NCBI RefSeq assembly: GCF_016919165.1
Contig: NZ_JAFFPS010000053.1
Coordinates: forward strand, 59,234-123,233
DNA from: Leptospira chreensis
Lineage (GTDB): Bacteria > Spirochaetota > Leptospiria > Leptospirales > Leptospiraceae
Reading direction: 5' to 3'
DNA length: 64,000 nucleotides
Below the pieces are notes generated by a model, which was given only the letters and a program-made list of their open reading frames with translations, did no database searches and was not told the origin of the DNA. Below, one piece after another: positions 43,417 to 52,176 of the stretch (position 1 is its first letter; every line of letters begins with the position of its first letter). The translations under genes were made by a program, and so were the position numbers.

Positions 43417-44562
43417 TTAAAAGTACAAGTTTAAGATCGTAGGAGTTTCTACCGATCCCACCTGATCTTCATTCGAAAAGTCTCTCAGGTTAAATGTTTT
43501 TCCATTCCAGTTTTTATCATATAAATGCCCAGCCATAAACACTTGTACAAGGTCTTGTGCTTTTGTTGATTTGATAAATTTTGCCATCCCTTCTTGTTTC
43601 CAAATATTAGGATCTTCTAAATCAAAGGATTCCCATTTCATATTAGGATAAGAAGCCGATGGGGAAATCAAACCATCAATTGGTTTTCCCACAAGACGGT
43701 TGTAAATACTACTATCGAAAACTTCTTGCCCAATGAAAATGGCAACCTTCCAACCTGGTACAATCCAAACTCGATCCTGAGTGGCTTCACCAGCCGAAAG
43801 AACTTTCAATTCATCTTCTGTTAAGATGGATTTTTTAACCAATGGATCCATTAACTTTCCATCAGCCGAAAAAGGAATGGCGACATTGTATAAGGGCCCT
43901 TTTGGATCGATCACAAGACTACCTTTGACAATCTTTGGATTCGGTAAAATGATCGTTCCTGCTAAAATCGGGACATTGTATTGTTTTGCTAATTCAGAAA
44001 AAGTTCGGACATATACATCTGCCATTTTTTCTGCTTTCAAATAAAACAAATCGGAAATTGTAAAATTTTCCCCTTTGGTCTTTAGAGCTGATTCCAAAGA
44101 ATCCGAATTCAAAAATCTAGATTTTTCATCTAAAAACAATAATCCAGTTCCAGTATGTTCTGGAAGAATAATGATTGTTTTGCGATCAAAAATTCCGGCT
44201 GTTTTACCTTTGTTTAAAGTTTCTTCAATTCGTTCTTTCCACCACTCTTCTTTGACAAAGTCTTCTGGTTGCAGGACCAATTGAATTCCAACTAAATTAC
44301 CATACTTTCGATCAATTCCATTGGTTTGAATGGTAACATCATTCCAAGGTTTTGTGGGTTTGGAAATCTCTTCATCGACTTCGGGTTTGCTAAAATTAAA
44401 GTTAAAATCAAAATTAAAGTCAAAACTTAGATCCGGTTTCGGAATATCAAACTTTGGTAAAGTGGTTTGATCGTCTTTTAAATAGGATGCTGAAAAATAA
44501 CCAAATCCAAACAAAACAAGAAAAGTGAGAATCTTATAAGGGGGAACATATAAATTATGCAT
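43417..44562 (-). CDS. Membrane-anchored nitrilase-like protein without catalytic Cys
   Basis: A 381-residue protein with an N-terminal membrane anchor ([18 protein letters not shown]), then a low-complexity Asp/Phe/Asn stretch at about residues 46-57 and a domain resembling the C-N hydrolase fold. The catalytic Glu (IILPEHTG) and Lys (LVKKSIL) of nitrilases are visible, but the strand that should carry the nucleophile reads [11 protein letters not shown], where relatives have ICYD, so Cys is Gly. It is therefore probably inactive as an amidase or has a changed reaction. ATG overlaps the Nudix stop by eight bases; last gene of the 43.4-50.4 kb operon. Confidence 0.6.
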   Translation of the reverse strand: MHNLYVPPYKILTFLVLFGFGYFSASYLKDDQTTLPKFDIPKPDLSFDFNFDFNFNFSKPEVDEEISKPTKPWNDVTIQTNGIDRKYGNLVGIQLVLQPEDFVKEEWWKERIEETLNKGKTAGIFDRKTIIILPEHTGTGLLFLDEKSRFLNSDSLESALKTKGENFTISDLFYLKAEKMADVYVRTFSELAKQYNVPILAGTIILPNPKIVKGSLVIDPKGPLYNVAIPFSADGKLMDPLVKKSILTEDELKVLSAGEATQDRVWIVPGWKVAIFIGQEVFDSSIYNRLVGKPIDGLISPSASYPNMKWESFDLEDPNIWKQEGMAKFIKSTKAQDLVQVFMAGHLYDKNWNGKTFNLRDFSNEDQVGSVETPTILNLYF

Positions 44563-44977
44563 ATTTTTTTAAATAGAGTTGGATTGCATCCAACATATAC
44601 TCCGAAAAAAGTTTGGATGGATCATAAGTTTTGATGTCAACCCAATCCATAAAATCGTGTTCATCCGACAACTGGATGTTTCCGTCTACTAGTTTGGCTG
44701 AATAAGCAATGATGATACAGGGAATATTCCCTTCATTCACCATATGTTTATGAATAAAAATTGGTTCTGGACTTACATCAATTTTTATTTGTTCTCCCAA
44801 TTCTTCTGTTACTTCGCGAAAGATACTCTCAGACCAATCAGAAAAAAATTCGTCTTCGTTCATCCGGCCACCGGGAAGATCTCCATGGCCCGACTTTCTG
44901 TCACGTAATACCAATAACTGATCTCCGTTACGAAGAAACAACTTCTGTGTAATTTGAAAAAAACCGTGGTTACTCAC
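44555..44977 (-). CDS. Nudix hydrolase
   Basis: A 140-residue single-domain Nudix enzyme. The box reads [27 protein letters not shown], matching G-x5-E-x7-REUxEExGU with two extra residues before the REVTEE part. Substrate is some nucleoside diphosphate linked to another group; which one cannot be told. GTG 44977 overlaps the stop of the SAHH-like gene (GTGA) and has GGGGAAAG upstream, better than an upstream TTG. It is the fifth gene of the six-gene operon. Confidence 0.85.
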   Translation of the reverse strand: MSNHGFFQITQKLFLRNGDQLLVLRDRKSGHGDLPGGRMNEDEFFSDWSESIFREVTEELGEQIKIDVSPEPIFIHKHMVNEGNIPCIIIAYSAKLVDGNIQLSDEHDFMDWVDIKTYDPSKLFSEYMLDAIQLYLKKYA

Positions 44978-47424
44978 AAAAACTTTCCCCAAACATTAAT
45001 TTGGTGGTCAACTGCATACAAATCTGGACTCGGAAGTTTCTTAGATTTATAATCATTCACCATACCTAATGAAACACTGGCTAACTGCGAAATGATCGGA
45101 TCCATTGATTCTGTAGGAACTCCAAAAAATAAAAAGTTTACCGGACTTCCGTCACTGATTAAAAATACTTCTTTCTCTATTTGTTTTTTCTCAATTCGAA
45201 AGATGATTTTGGAACCCAAGTCCATTTGTGTTTGTGGATCTAAAATTCGATAGAAGGAAATTTTCAAATCTTCTCCGCCTAATTTTGGATTTTCCGATAG
45301 ATTTAGTTCGTTTGTCCATTTGATAAAATCGGCAAACTCAACTGTTTTAGTGGAACCGGAGGCAATAAACAATTGTTTGTGTTTGCTATGCAATATCCAG
45401 GATTCCCAGGTTTTCGGTAAAATAATGGATTCCCCTGTGACACCAAGAATCAAATCGATCTCGGTAAACTCGGTATCCGATAGATGAGTAAAATCGGATT
45501 TTAAGTATCTCGATTCTTCCGTTATTTTTCGATCTACTTCTAAAATATCTAAATTGTTTTCATGAAGGAATCCACCGATTAGGTAACGTTTTAAAAAACC
45601 ACCAATGTTACCTTTTGATCCAAGTAGTAGAACTTTTCGTTTTGATAGAACCTTACCGATACCGTGCAAAGTGTTATCCAGTGCATTCAAAATGGAACGA
45701 GCTACTTCCTTCGATTCTTCTTGTGTTTTTTCCGTTGAAATCGCGATCGAAAAAGCTGGTAAAAACAAAGATTTTTTATCCGCTTTCACTTTTACTAAAC
45801 GATCATATCCGTTTCGAGTATGTTCCACAGTTCCGATCACATGAGATTTCAGAATTTCCTGGAATGATTTTTCTCGGATAGAACGATCTTTTGTTTCTAC
45901 CCAAAATTCATCCAAAACAGCTCCAAATGAAACTCCATCTAATGCACGTTCGTTTAAAATGGGGGCTACATAACCGCCATCTTCAATCAAAATTAGTTTT
46001 TCATTTTTTTGAATGGTAGACAGTAATTTATTTAAAAACAAAAATACGGCCAATCGTCTCATCGCATCAAAAAAACCTAATTTAGCATCTTCTAGTTTAT
46101 GACGGAAAGTAGCGTGAACTTCAAAATCACTATACAAAGGGGATACACCATAATAAGGAGTATTGTTTTTTGTGAGTTTGAATTCAAGACCGGCCATAAA
46201 AAACATTTCTGTTGGTATATCCAAAAGAATATCCAAATACACAGGAGGGATATTACCACCATACTTAACGAAGGCGACATCCAAAGAATTTGCCTTAAGC
46301 CGTCGGAAGGTTTCTATGAGTGAAATGATTTCTGAAGTAATGTGGTGAATCAAAAAAATATGTACACCTTCAAAACTAAAATTATGCCCATGCGAATTTG
46401 CAATTTCTTCCAACATCGGCATCCGTTTCAAATAGAAGGAAGAATCAAGTAAGGTTCTTTTCTGATTGATACTAAAATTCAAAACACGATCTAAACGAGA
46501 AAGATCCACATAAACAGAAACCTTTCCAATGACAGCACGGATGGTATTTCCCTCTTTGATTTTTTTCGAAGCAGAAGAATCTTCGAGTAAAAGAAAAAGT
46601 TTTTTTAGAATCGATAATGAAACACTAGGATCCGAACTTAAAATCAAACTCCGGTATTGTTCTTCCCAATAGAAATTTATATTTGTGAGTTTACCAAGTG
46701 GCGTTTTTTCAATTTGAGAAAATACTTTACTAAAATGACTATTTTCCTCTTCGTAAAAGGTTTCCCCTTTCTGGGCGGCATTAATCATTCCATTGCTGAG
46801 TGATTCACTAATTTTGGAGGCCCCTGCAATATATGTTCTTGTATGAGCGTCGCTAATGATTTCATGTTTGATATTTGCCAAATTCAAACATCCGTCTTCC
46901 TGGGTATCAATTGTTATGCGAAGAAAAAAATCACCAATTCGATATTGGCTAGCAACCCTTTCCATCAAAATGTAATAACCAGAATCGTGAACAAATTCGG
47001 TTTCAAAGGGAAATAGCAATGCTACAGACGAATTACGGTTAGGATCTTCACCGTAAAATTCCGGGTGAATTTTTTTTGCTACAGATTGCTGTTGGAAGGA
47101 ACCGAATACGAAACGTAAGTTTTCTTCGAATTGTTCCCGGAATAATACCCAGTCTTTTAAAATCCCCGCTCTAGCGAATACTTGCACATGTTGGATATGC
47201 ATATCCACCAATTCGTGATTGATGTTGGGATTGATTTTGTAAGTAAAAGACAAATCACCGGGAAGAGAATGTAATTGGTTGCCAATCTCTTCTCCGATGG
47301 TTCGAGAAAGAATAGAAAGTCCAAAAAAGATCCTTAAGTGTGTGAGATCTATTTCCCAAAGTCCATCTTCTACGGGAACGAGGACTGGTCCGAGCGATGT
47401 ATGTATCTCTTTTTTTTCTGGCAT
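44974..47424 (-). CDS. Large protein with S-adenosylhomocysteine-hydrolase-like half
   Basis: An 816-residue protein. Residues about 1-330 match no family I know. From about 350 on it follows S-adenosylhomocysteine hydrolase: [20 protein letters not shown] (as LHMTxxTAxLIETL), IEDGGYVAP (as DDGGD), [14 protein letters not shown] (as SEETTTGVxRL), [14 protein letters not shown] (NAD loop), [11 protein letters not shown] and [10 protein letters not shown] near the end. Several substrate-site residues differ by eye (DDGGD is EDGGY; the Lys/Asp pair of TKSKFDN seems replaced by Gln/Glu), so SAH is probably not the substrate. ATG 47424 lies four bases after the dehydrogenase stop; the Nudix gene overlaps its end. 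Confidence 0.7.
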   Translation of the reverse strand: MPEKKEIHTSLGPVLVPVEDGLWEIDLTHLRIFFGLSILSRTIGEEIGNQLHSLPGDLSFTYKINPNINHELVDMHIQHVQVFARAGILKDWVLFREQFEENLRFVFGSFQQQSVAKKIHPEFYGEDPNRNSSVALLFPFETEFVHDSGYYILMERVASQYRIGDFFLRITIDTQEDGCLNLANIKHEIISDAHTRTYIAGASKISESLSNGMINAAQKGETFYEEENSHFSKVFSQIEKTPLGKLTNINFYWEEQYRSLILSSDPSVSLSILKKLFLLLEDSSASKKIKEGNTIRAVIGKVSVYVDLSRLDRVLNFSINQKRTLLDSSFYLKRMPMLEEIANSHGHNFSFEGVHIFLIHHITSEIISLIETFRRLKANSLDVAFVKYGGNIPPVYLDILLDIPTEMFFMAGLEFKLTKNNTPYYGVSPLYSDFEVHATFRHKLEDAKLGFFDAMRRLAVFLFLNKLLSTIQKNEKLILIEDGGYVAPILNERALDGVSFGAVLDEFWVETKDRSIREKSFQEILKSHVIGTVEHTRNGYDRLVKVKADKKSLFLPAFSIAISTEKTQEESKEVARSILNALDNTLHGIGKVLSKRKVLLLGSKGNIGGFLKRYLIGGFLHENNLDILEVDRKITEESRYLKSDFTHLSDTEFTEIDLILGVTGESIILPKTWESWILHSKHKQLFIASGSTKTVEFADFIKWTNELNLSENPKLGGEDLKISFYRILDPQTQMDLGSKIIFRIEKKQIEKEVFLISDGSPVNFLFFGVPTESMDPIISQLASVSLGMVNDYKSKKLPSPDLYAVDHQINVWGKFL
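46913..46922 (+). repeat. GTTATGCGAA word
   Basis: Exact copy antisense in the SAHH-like gene, read as Leu-Arg-Ile-Thr. Confidence 0.6.
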
Positions 47425-47428
47425 AGAG

Positions 47429-48871
47429 TTATTTAAAATCAACCACTACCTTAACACTCGACGGATCTTTTGCTGTTGCGTACGCTTCTTCCAATTGGTC
47501 AGAAGAAAAACGATGTGAAATCAAATTGGTTTCCAATGCATGAGTAATGTTTGGATTGTCGCGAAGTAAGGAGATGGCCATATGAAAATCTCCACATCGA
47601 GAACTATGAATTTCTTTTCCCTCAGCAAAAAACTTAGCGACCAAGTTTGTCTCTTCTGCCCATCCATTTCCATGAGTAGGGTCAATTAGAATGGCACCCC
47701 TTGGGCGCACCAATGAGTTTTCATGATTCGGGTTCGGTCTGATGGCAAGACTCAATTCTTCCGGATTGGAAACAACAACGAAGTCAAATCTTGGCAGCCG
47801 ATCGGAGAATGCAGCCGAACTTAAGATAGTTTCTGCTTGCGTTGCATTTCCTTCAAATACAGTGAAATGTTTTTTTAGATTCTCTTTGATCGTTTCAGAA
47901 ACTCCGCTAAATAGAAATACGTTTTGGTTTTTGCGAGTTTCCTTTTTCCAATGAAACAATGAATTAGATTCTGAATAAGGAAGGATCGAAAGTTCATCAA
48001 CAACAAGTTCTGTCAAATGAGCAATGCCTGCCATCACTTGACCATTGGTTGTTTTGAGATGGACTTCGCGTTTAGCAATCTGCAATGCAGATTCAAATCC
48101 AGAAGTGGTGGAAGTTGTGTCATAAACTATATCAAACTTATTTTTAAGTTCCGTAATCTCCGTTTTGCGAAGATCAACAACTTCGTCGGCACCCATAGCT
48201 TTTGACAAAGTAACCAAATGATCGTGGCGAGTGATTGCCGTTATGCGAAAATCCGCTCCATTTGTTTTTCGATAAGAAGCGAGAGCAGCTAAAATCAAAC
48301 TCCCCAAACGACGAGGTCCAAGGACCGCTACATGGTCTCCTGGTTTGGGAGGGGAAGCAAGGATTGCTTGTAATGCCGCCGCAAAAGGTTCCATAAGAAC
48401 TGCTGCTTTTGGAGAAACTCCCTCGAGCGAAATCGCGGCATGAATCGGAGCTAAAATATACGGACCGAATCCACCAGGAAGCCGATCAATTCCAAGCACT
48501 CGCCTTTCAGGGGAATGGGTTGGGATCCCTTCCTTACAGAATGCATCTGGGTTTTTGTCCCCGCGAGCTTCGAAGGTATCATTAATTTCGACTACAAATT
48601 GTTTGCCTTGGTTCTCACCAAGACCTTCGGCAAGGACTTCATGCCCAATGATTTGAGGAAGAGGGAAAGGCAAAAAACGTCTGTCAATATCGGTAGAACA
48701 AACTCCACAGGATATGGTTTTGAGAGGGATATAACCCGGGCCTAATTGGAGATAGGGTTGGCCATTGCGTTTGATTTCCCAACCTTCCGTTTCCGTTCCA
48801 AAATACTCGTATTCTGCGGATTCAAACGAGTCATCGGATGTATAATCCTTCGCTCGAAATTTTAAGTTCAT
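47429..48871 (-). CDS. Zinc-dependent alcohol dehydrogenase family protein, divergent
   Basis: A 480-residue medium-chain dehydrogenase, longer than the usual 340-380. Catalytic-zinc residues are in SCGVCSTDIDRR and IIGHEVLAEG, but the four-Cys structural-zinc loop found in most members is absent at its usual place. The nucleotide-binding part is GDHVAVLGPRRLGSLILAALAS, with a changed glycine loop. A long C-terminal extension continues past the normal end. ATG overlaps the rhomboid stop (TAATG), and the SAHH-like gene follows four bases later, suggesting both act on one substrate. Confidence 0.78.
   Translation of the reverse strand: MNLKFRAKDYTSDDSFESAEYEYFGTETEGWEIKRNGQPYLQLGPGYIPLKTISCGVCSTDIDRRFLPFPLPQIIGHEVLAEGLGENQGKQFVVEINDTFEARGDKNPDAFCKEGIPTHSPERRVLGIDRLPGGFGPYILAPIHAAISLEGVSPKAAVLMEPFAAALQAILASPPKPGDHVAVLGPRRLGSLILAALASYRKTNGADFRITAITRHDHLVTLSKAMGADEVVDLRKTEITELKNKFDIVYDTTSTTSGFESALQIAKREVHLKTTNGQVMAGIAHLTELVVDELSILPYSESNSLFHWKKETRKNQNVFLFSGVSETIKENLKKHFTVFEGNATQAETILSSAAFSDRLPRFDFVVVSNPEELSLAIRPNPNHENSLVRPRGAILIDPTHGNGWAEETNLVAKFFAEGKEIHSSRCGDFHMAISLLRDNPNITHALETNLISHRFSSDQLEEAYATAKDPSSVKVVVDFK
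48240..48249 (+). repeat. GTTATGCGAA word
   Basis: Exact copy antisense in the divergent dehydrogenase gene, read as Phe-Arg-Ile-Thr; GTTTTGCGAA, one mismatch, lies about 75 bases before it. Confidence 0.6.
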
Positions 48872-49533
48872 TACCTATTGTTGATAAAAAAAAGAAGAAT
48901 GATCGTCAATGTAAAAAAGGTAAAGTTCAAAAGAAAGGCCTGTCTAATTTCTCGTCTCTCGTTATCACCAAGCAAGTAACTGGTAACAAAGACAGAAAAA
49001 AATCCACCTAAATGCGCCCAATGAGCCACTTGGTCACGTGCAAACAAATTAGTAACATCCGAATATACCATCATCCAACCAAATAGAAATACGGGAAAAG
49101 GAATGGACCTTCTTTTCGAAATTGGAAAACGAAAAGGAGAAAGTAAAGTGGCAGCCGATGCCAAACCGGAGATGGCGCCACTTGCCCCCACAATCGGAGT
49201 TCGATCACCTAAAATGAGACCTCTTACCACTGCATCACCTAACACAGACAATAGGCCGGCCATAAAATAAAACAATAACCACTTACTCTTACCAACTCGG
49301 TTCTCAACCACCCGACCAAGAAGTAAGAGGAAAAACAAATTGGATAAAAGATGAGCACCAGATCCGTGAAAGAAAGTAGAAAGAATCCAATTGATTGGTT
49401 CGAATTCTCCCGGTGTTGCAATAAAGTAAACTCCAACCAATTCCGGAAAAAAAATAGAAACAACGGGGTACAACAAAAAAAGAAATAATGAAAATCCAGC
49501 AGTGAGTGGGAATTCCCAAAGAAATGATCGCAT
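48871..49533 (-). CDS. Rhomboid-family intramembrane serine protease
   Basis: A 220-residue polytopic protein with six predicted helices. Catalytic Ser is in VGASGAISGL (GxSG) and His in VAHWAHLGGFF; the loop-1 oxyanion residues near the second and third helices fit the family (HGSGAHLLSNLFFLLLLG). It should cleave membrane-spanning substrates near their helix ends. It starts two bases after the stop of the upstream secreted-protein gene and overlaps the dehydrogenase start by one base, so it belongs to the six-gene operon. Confidence 0.9.
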   Translation of the reverse strand: MRSFLWEFPLTAGFSLFLFLLYPVVSIFFPELVGVYFIATPGEFEPINWILSTFFHGSGAHLLSNLFFLLLLGRVVENRVGKSKWLLFYFMAGLLSVLGDAVVRGLILGDRTPIVGASGAISGLASAATLLSPFRFPISKRRSIPFPVFLFGWMMVYSDVTNLFARDQVAHWAHLGGFFSVFVTSYLLGDNERREIRQAFLLNFTFFTLTIILLFFINNR

Positions 49534-49535
49534 AA

Positions 49536-50354
49536 CTATTTAAATGTGGGACGTTTTGGTTCTTCGGGGTTTCTTACGTAGGAAGGATCAAAACCAGGAA
49601 TCCCTGCTGCCAATTCATGTAAGTCCGGTTGTTTCCAAATGAGTTCATAATAATCCAAAGCCCCATAAGAATCAAAATGACTATCGTAGAGTAGTCGTAA
49701 ATACTTTTCGCGGTCCGAAAAGATGATCCTGTTGACTTCATGAACCATTTCCGCAAAAGTTCGGCTTTCTTTATCGAATTCATCGACTGAATCATGTAAA
49801 AGTCCAAGAAGGACAATGTACTTTTCCGCTTGTTTGAGGGACTTCAGAGAATATGCCAACTCTTGGAGTTTCATCAAATACAAATAAGGTCGGATGTTTT
49901 TTCCGATAATTAGTTTCTGTTTGGCAACGGCGATTTCACGATACCCTAATCTAAGATAAGATTTAGTTTCTGTTTTTTCCTTTCCATTGGCAAGTCTAGC
50001 AAGCCGTCCCAATTCAATTTCCAGTTCTTCAATTTCATCTTCCAAAACATGAATGTAAAGTTGGATGAGTAACCCTTGTGTCCTTCTGAGTTCCGCGTAG
50101 GAACGCCCCAAATCCATTTGTAAATGGAGAATTTCTGATTCTATATGGTGTTGTACGCAACGTTTGAAGTATTTTTTTTGGTCTTCTGTTCCTCGATTGC
50201 TGATTGTAGAATTTAGAATGCGTAGAAACTCGTAGTTGTCCTTAAGCCCGTAGCTAACACGAATTAACTGAGTTGCCTTGGAACTGGACTGATCCGGTGT
50301 CATCTCTCCGATTGCTGTCAAGAAGAGTAGTAGTATTACCGAAAAACGTTTCAT
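49536..50354 (-). CDS. Secreted helical hypothetical protein
   Basis: A 272-residue protein with a short signal peptide (MKRFSVILLLFLTAIGE). The mature part is almost all helix, with Glu/Leu-rich stretches such as VLEDEIEELEIELGRLARL that suggest a coiled coil, and a C-terminal Pro/Asp-rich tail (GFDPSYVRNPEEPKRPTF). No family is recognised. It is the first gene of a compact operon of six (this, rhomboid, dehydrogenase, SAHH-like, Nudix, nitrilase-like), all gaps being a few bases or overlaps. The 98-base region to the next plus-strand gene contains its promoter. Confidence 0.65.
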   Translation of the reverse strand: MKRFSVILLLFLTAIGEMTPDQSSSKATQLIRVSYGLKDNYEFLRILNSTISNRGTEDQKKYFKRCVQHHIESEILHLQMDLGRSYAELRRTQGLLIQLYIHVLEDEIEELEIELGRLARLANGKEKTETKSYLRLGYREIAVAKQKLIIGKNIRPYLYLMKLQELAYSLKSLKQAEKYIVLLGLLHDSVDEFDKESRTFAEMVHEVNRIIFSDREKYLRLLYDSHFDSYGALDYYELIWKQPDLHELAAGIPGFDPSYVRNPEEPKRPTFK

Positions 50355-50452
50355 CTATGGAAATAGTTTCGGTCGTACGCAGAAAACATTAGCATGATAA
50401 AAAAGAAAAGACATCTACGTCTCATATTCTAGAATTATGTCGAGAGGAACCT

Positions 50453-51058
50453 GTGCAAAAGTTAGGATCACTACCAACTTCCCCTTCGGAAGCCATTGAC
50501 CTCCTGAAATCCGAAATGGACCAACCGGTCTGGGAATCACGTCTTTTGGATTTAATGAAATTAGCTGCGGATGGTGATAAAAACACCTGGACTATGATCT
50601 ACCAAATCATTCGAGAAGCCGACTCTGGTCGACTGAGTTGGGGATATCATAAAGTATTATTATCCGGTATGGTTTACCTTCTCTCCTACGTGGGTGATTC
50701 TAAAAGTTATCGGGTTCTGTTGAATTATGTCAAGTCACTCGACCGTGCCATTCCCATCGGTGCCATGGAACTGATCTCCGATTTACTTCCCACATTTGTT
50801 GAATTGGATATTCGCGAATTGTTTACCATCGCTTCGAATTCGGATGAACTAAAGTCTGCATTTGGTGTTCTAGCATTGTGCAAACTCAATATGGAAAATC
50901 GACTTTCTGAAGATGAAAAAGAAAAACTAAAAACTTTTTTATCTACATATAAAAATTATAAATACTACCTCTCTGATACAATCGAAGTAACGTTAGAACA
51001 ATTAAATGAAACGGATGCAAGCGACATGTTGTCGGAGTTAGATGGAATCTTTCAATGA
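50453..51058 (+). CDS. Hypothetical helical protein
   Basis: A 201-residue protein with a GTG start and a good ribosome-binding site (GAGAGGA). The sequence is mainly helix with a HEAT-like rhythm (DLMKLAADGDKNTWTMIYQIIREA, LLSGMVYLLSYVGDSKSYRVLLNYV), but repeats are too weak to claim a family. The stop overlaps the next gene's ATG by four bases, so it is co-translated with the zinc dehydrogenase. No catalytic motif is apparent. Confidence 0.6.
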   Translation: MQKLGSLPTSPSEAIDLLKSEMDQPVWESRLLDLMKLAADGDKNTWTMIYQIIREADSGRLSWGYHKVLLSGMVYLLSYVGDSKSYRVLLNYVKSLDRAIPIGAMELISDLLPTFVELDIRELFTIASNSDELKSAFGVLALCKLNMENRLSEDEKEKLKTFLSTYKNYKYYLSDTIEVTLEQLNETDASDMLSELDGIFQ

Positions 51059-52092
51059 AAGCAGCAGTTTTGCCCGCCGGTGCCAGATCTCTTGAAATTC
51101 AAGAATTAGATCTCCCTTCCCTTCTTCCCAACCAAGTAAAAATCAAAGTCAAAGCCTGCGGAATTTGTGGGTCAGACATTCACCTTGTTCTTCATGGAAA
51201 GATGAAAGCAAGTTATACTCCTTGTGTTCCAGGCCATGAAACTTCCGGAGTTGTGGAAGAAATCGGAGAACAAGTCACCAAATTTAAAAAAGGTGACCGG
51301 GTGGTTGTTAGCGCCGGCACTTCTTGTGGAAAATGTAAACACTGTTTGGCGAATAGGGAAAATCTTTGTGAAGAGATTGGAGTTCTTGGATTCAACCAGC
51401 GGGGTGGATTTGCGGAATATTTACAAATCGAAGAACGATATTTACACCAGTTACCTGACGAAATTCCTTTTACAGAAGGCGCCATTCTTGCCGATGCCGT
51501 TTCCACTCCCTACCATGCCGTCAAATACCAAGGAGAAATCAAACCGGGGGATACAGTTGCCATCATTGGTTGTGGTGGCCTCGGAATCCATGCGGTAGCC
51601 ATTGCCAAGGCACTGGGAGCAGGTCGTATCTTTGCCGTGGATATTGATAGTGGGTCTTTAGAAAATGCAAAAGCGTACGGGGCCGACGAACTCATACTCG
51701 TTGAAAAAAATATGCAAGTGGGAAAGGTTCTAAAAGAAAAATCGGGCGGTATAGATCTGTTATGCGACTTTTCTGGACATATGCCCAATGTCGAAAATTC
51801 TGTTCGTGCTATGAGCCGCGGGGGTAGGATTGTGCTCGTGGGTATCGGCCGAATCAAATTAGAAATCCCCATGCCGTTTTTTCTCATCGAACGACAAATC
51901 AGAATCACAGGTTCTTATGGTTCTGATAGAAGGGCCATCCCTGAACTCATCCAACTCTATAAAGATAAAAAGTTAAGTTTAACAAAGTCCATCAGCGGTG
52001 TTCATAAGTTAGAAGAAACAAATGAGTTTTTACATGCCTTGGAAGAAAAAAAAGGAAATCCGATCCGGTTTATCATCAATCCAGAATTATAA
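51055..52092 (+). CDS. Zinc-dependent alcohol/threonine dehydrogenase family protein
   Basis: A 345-residue medium-chain dehydrogenase. Catalytic zinc ligands are in KACGICGSDIH and VPGHETSGVV, structural zinc Cys residues are in CGKCKHCLANRENLC, and NAD binding in IIGCGGLGIHAVAIAKALGA. This is the complete canonical layout, unlike the divergent dehydrogenase at 47.4 kb. The substrate may be an alcohol, sorbitol or threonine; the sequence does not settle it. ATG overlaps the upstream hypothetical's stop. The stop codon lies in a nine-base hairpin. Confidence 0.88.
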   Translation: MKAAVLPAGARSLEIQELDLPSLLPNQVKIKVKACGICGSDIHLVLHGKMKASYTPCVPGHETSGVVEEIGEQVTKFKKGDRVVVSAGTSCGKCKHCLANRENLCEEIGVLGFNQRGGFAEYLQIEERYLHQLPDEIPFTEGAILADAVSTPYHAVKYQGEIKPGDTVAIIGCGGLGIHAVAIAKALGAGRIFAVDIDSGSLENAKAYGADELILVEKNMQVGKVLKEKSGGIDLLCDFSGHMPNVENSVRAMSRGGRIVLVGIGRIKLEIPMPFFLIERQIRITGSYGSDRRAIPELIQLYKDKKLSLTKSISGVHKLEETNEFLHALEEKKGNPIRFIINPEL

Positions 52093-52102
52093 GTTCTGGA
52101 TT
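52078..52102 (+). terminator. Hairpin over the stop codon of the dehydrogenase
   Basis: AATCCAGAA, loop TTATAAG, TTCTGGATT form a perfect nine-base stem that includes the stop codon in its loop region, with TAAATTTG behind it. Confidence 0.6.
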
Positions 52103-52176
52103 TAAATTTGTTGGTTTCAACCTAAAAGTTTTGGGTTCCATGAAGATGGTTCCAAGTTTAGAATTTAGACTGCTTT

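Noticed and set aside
44380..44440. Short tandem DNA repeat in the nitrilase-like gene (TTAAAGTTAAAATC-type)
   Set aside because: It simply encodes the Asp/Phe/Asn low-complexity linker in frame; only a few imperfect units, so not a separate repeat element.
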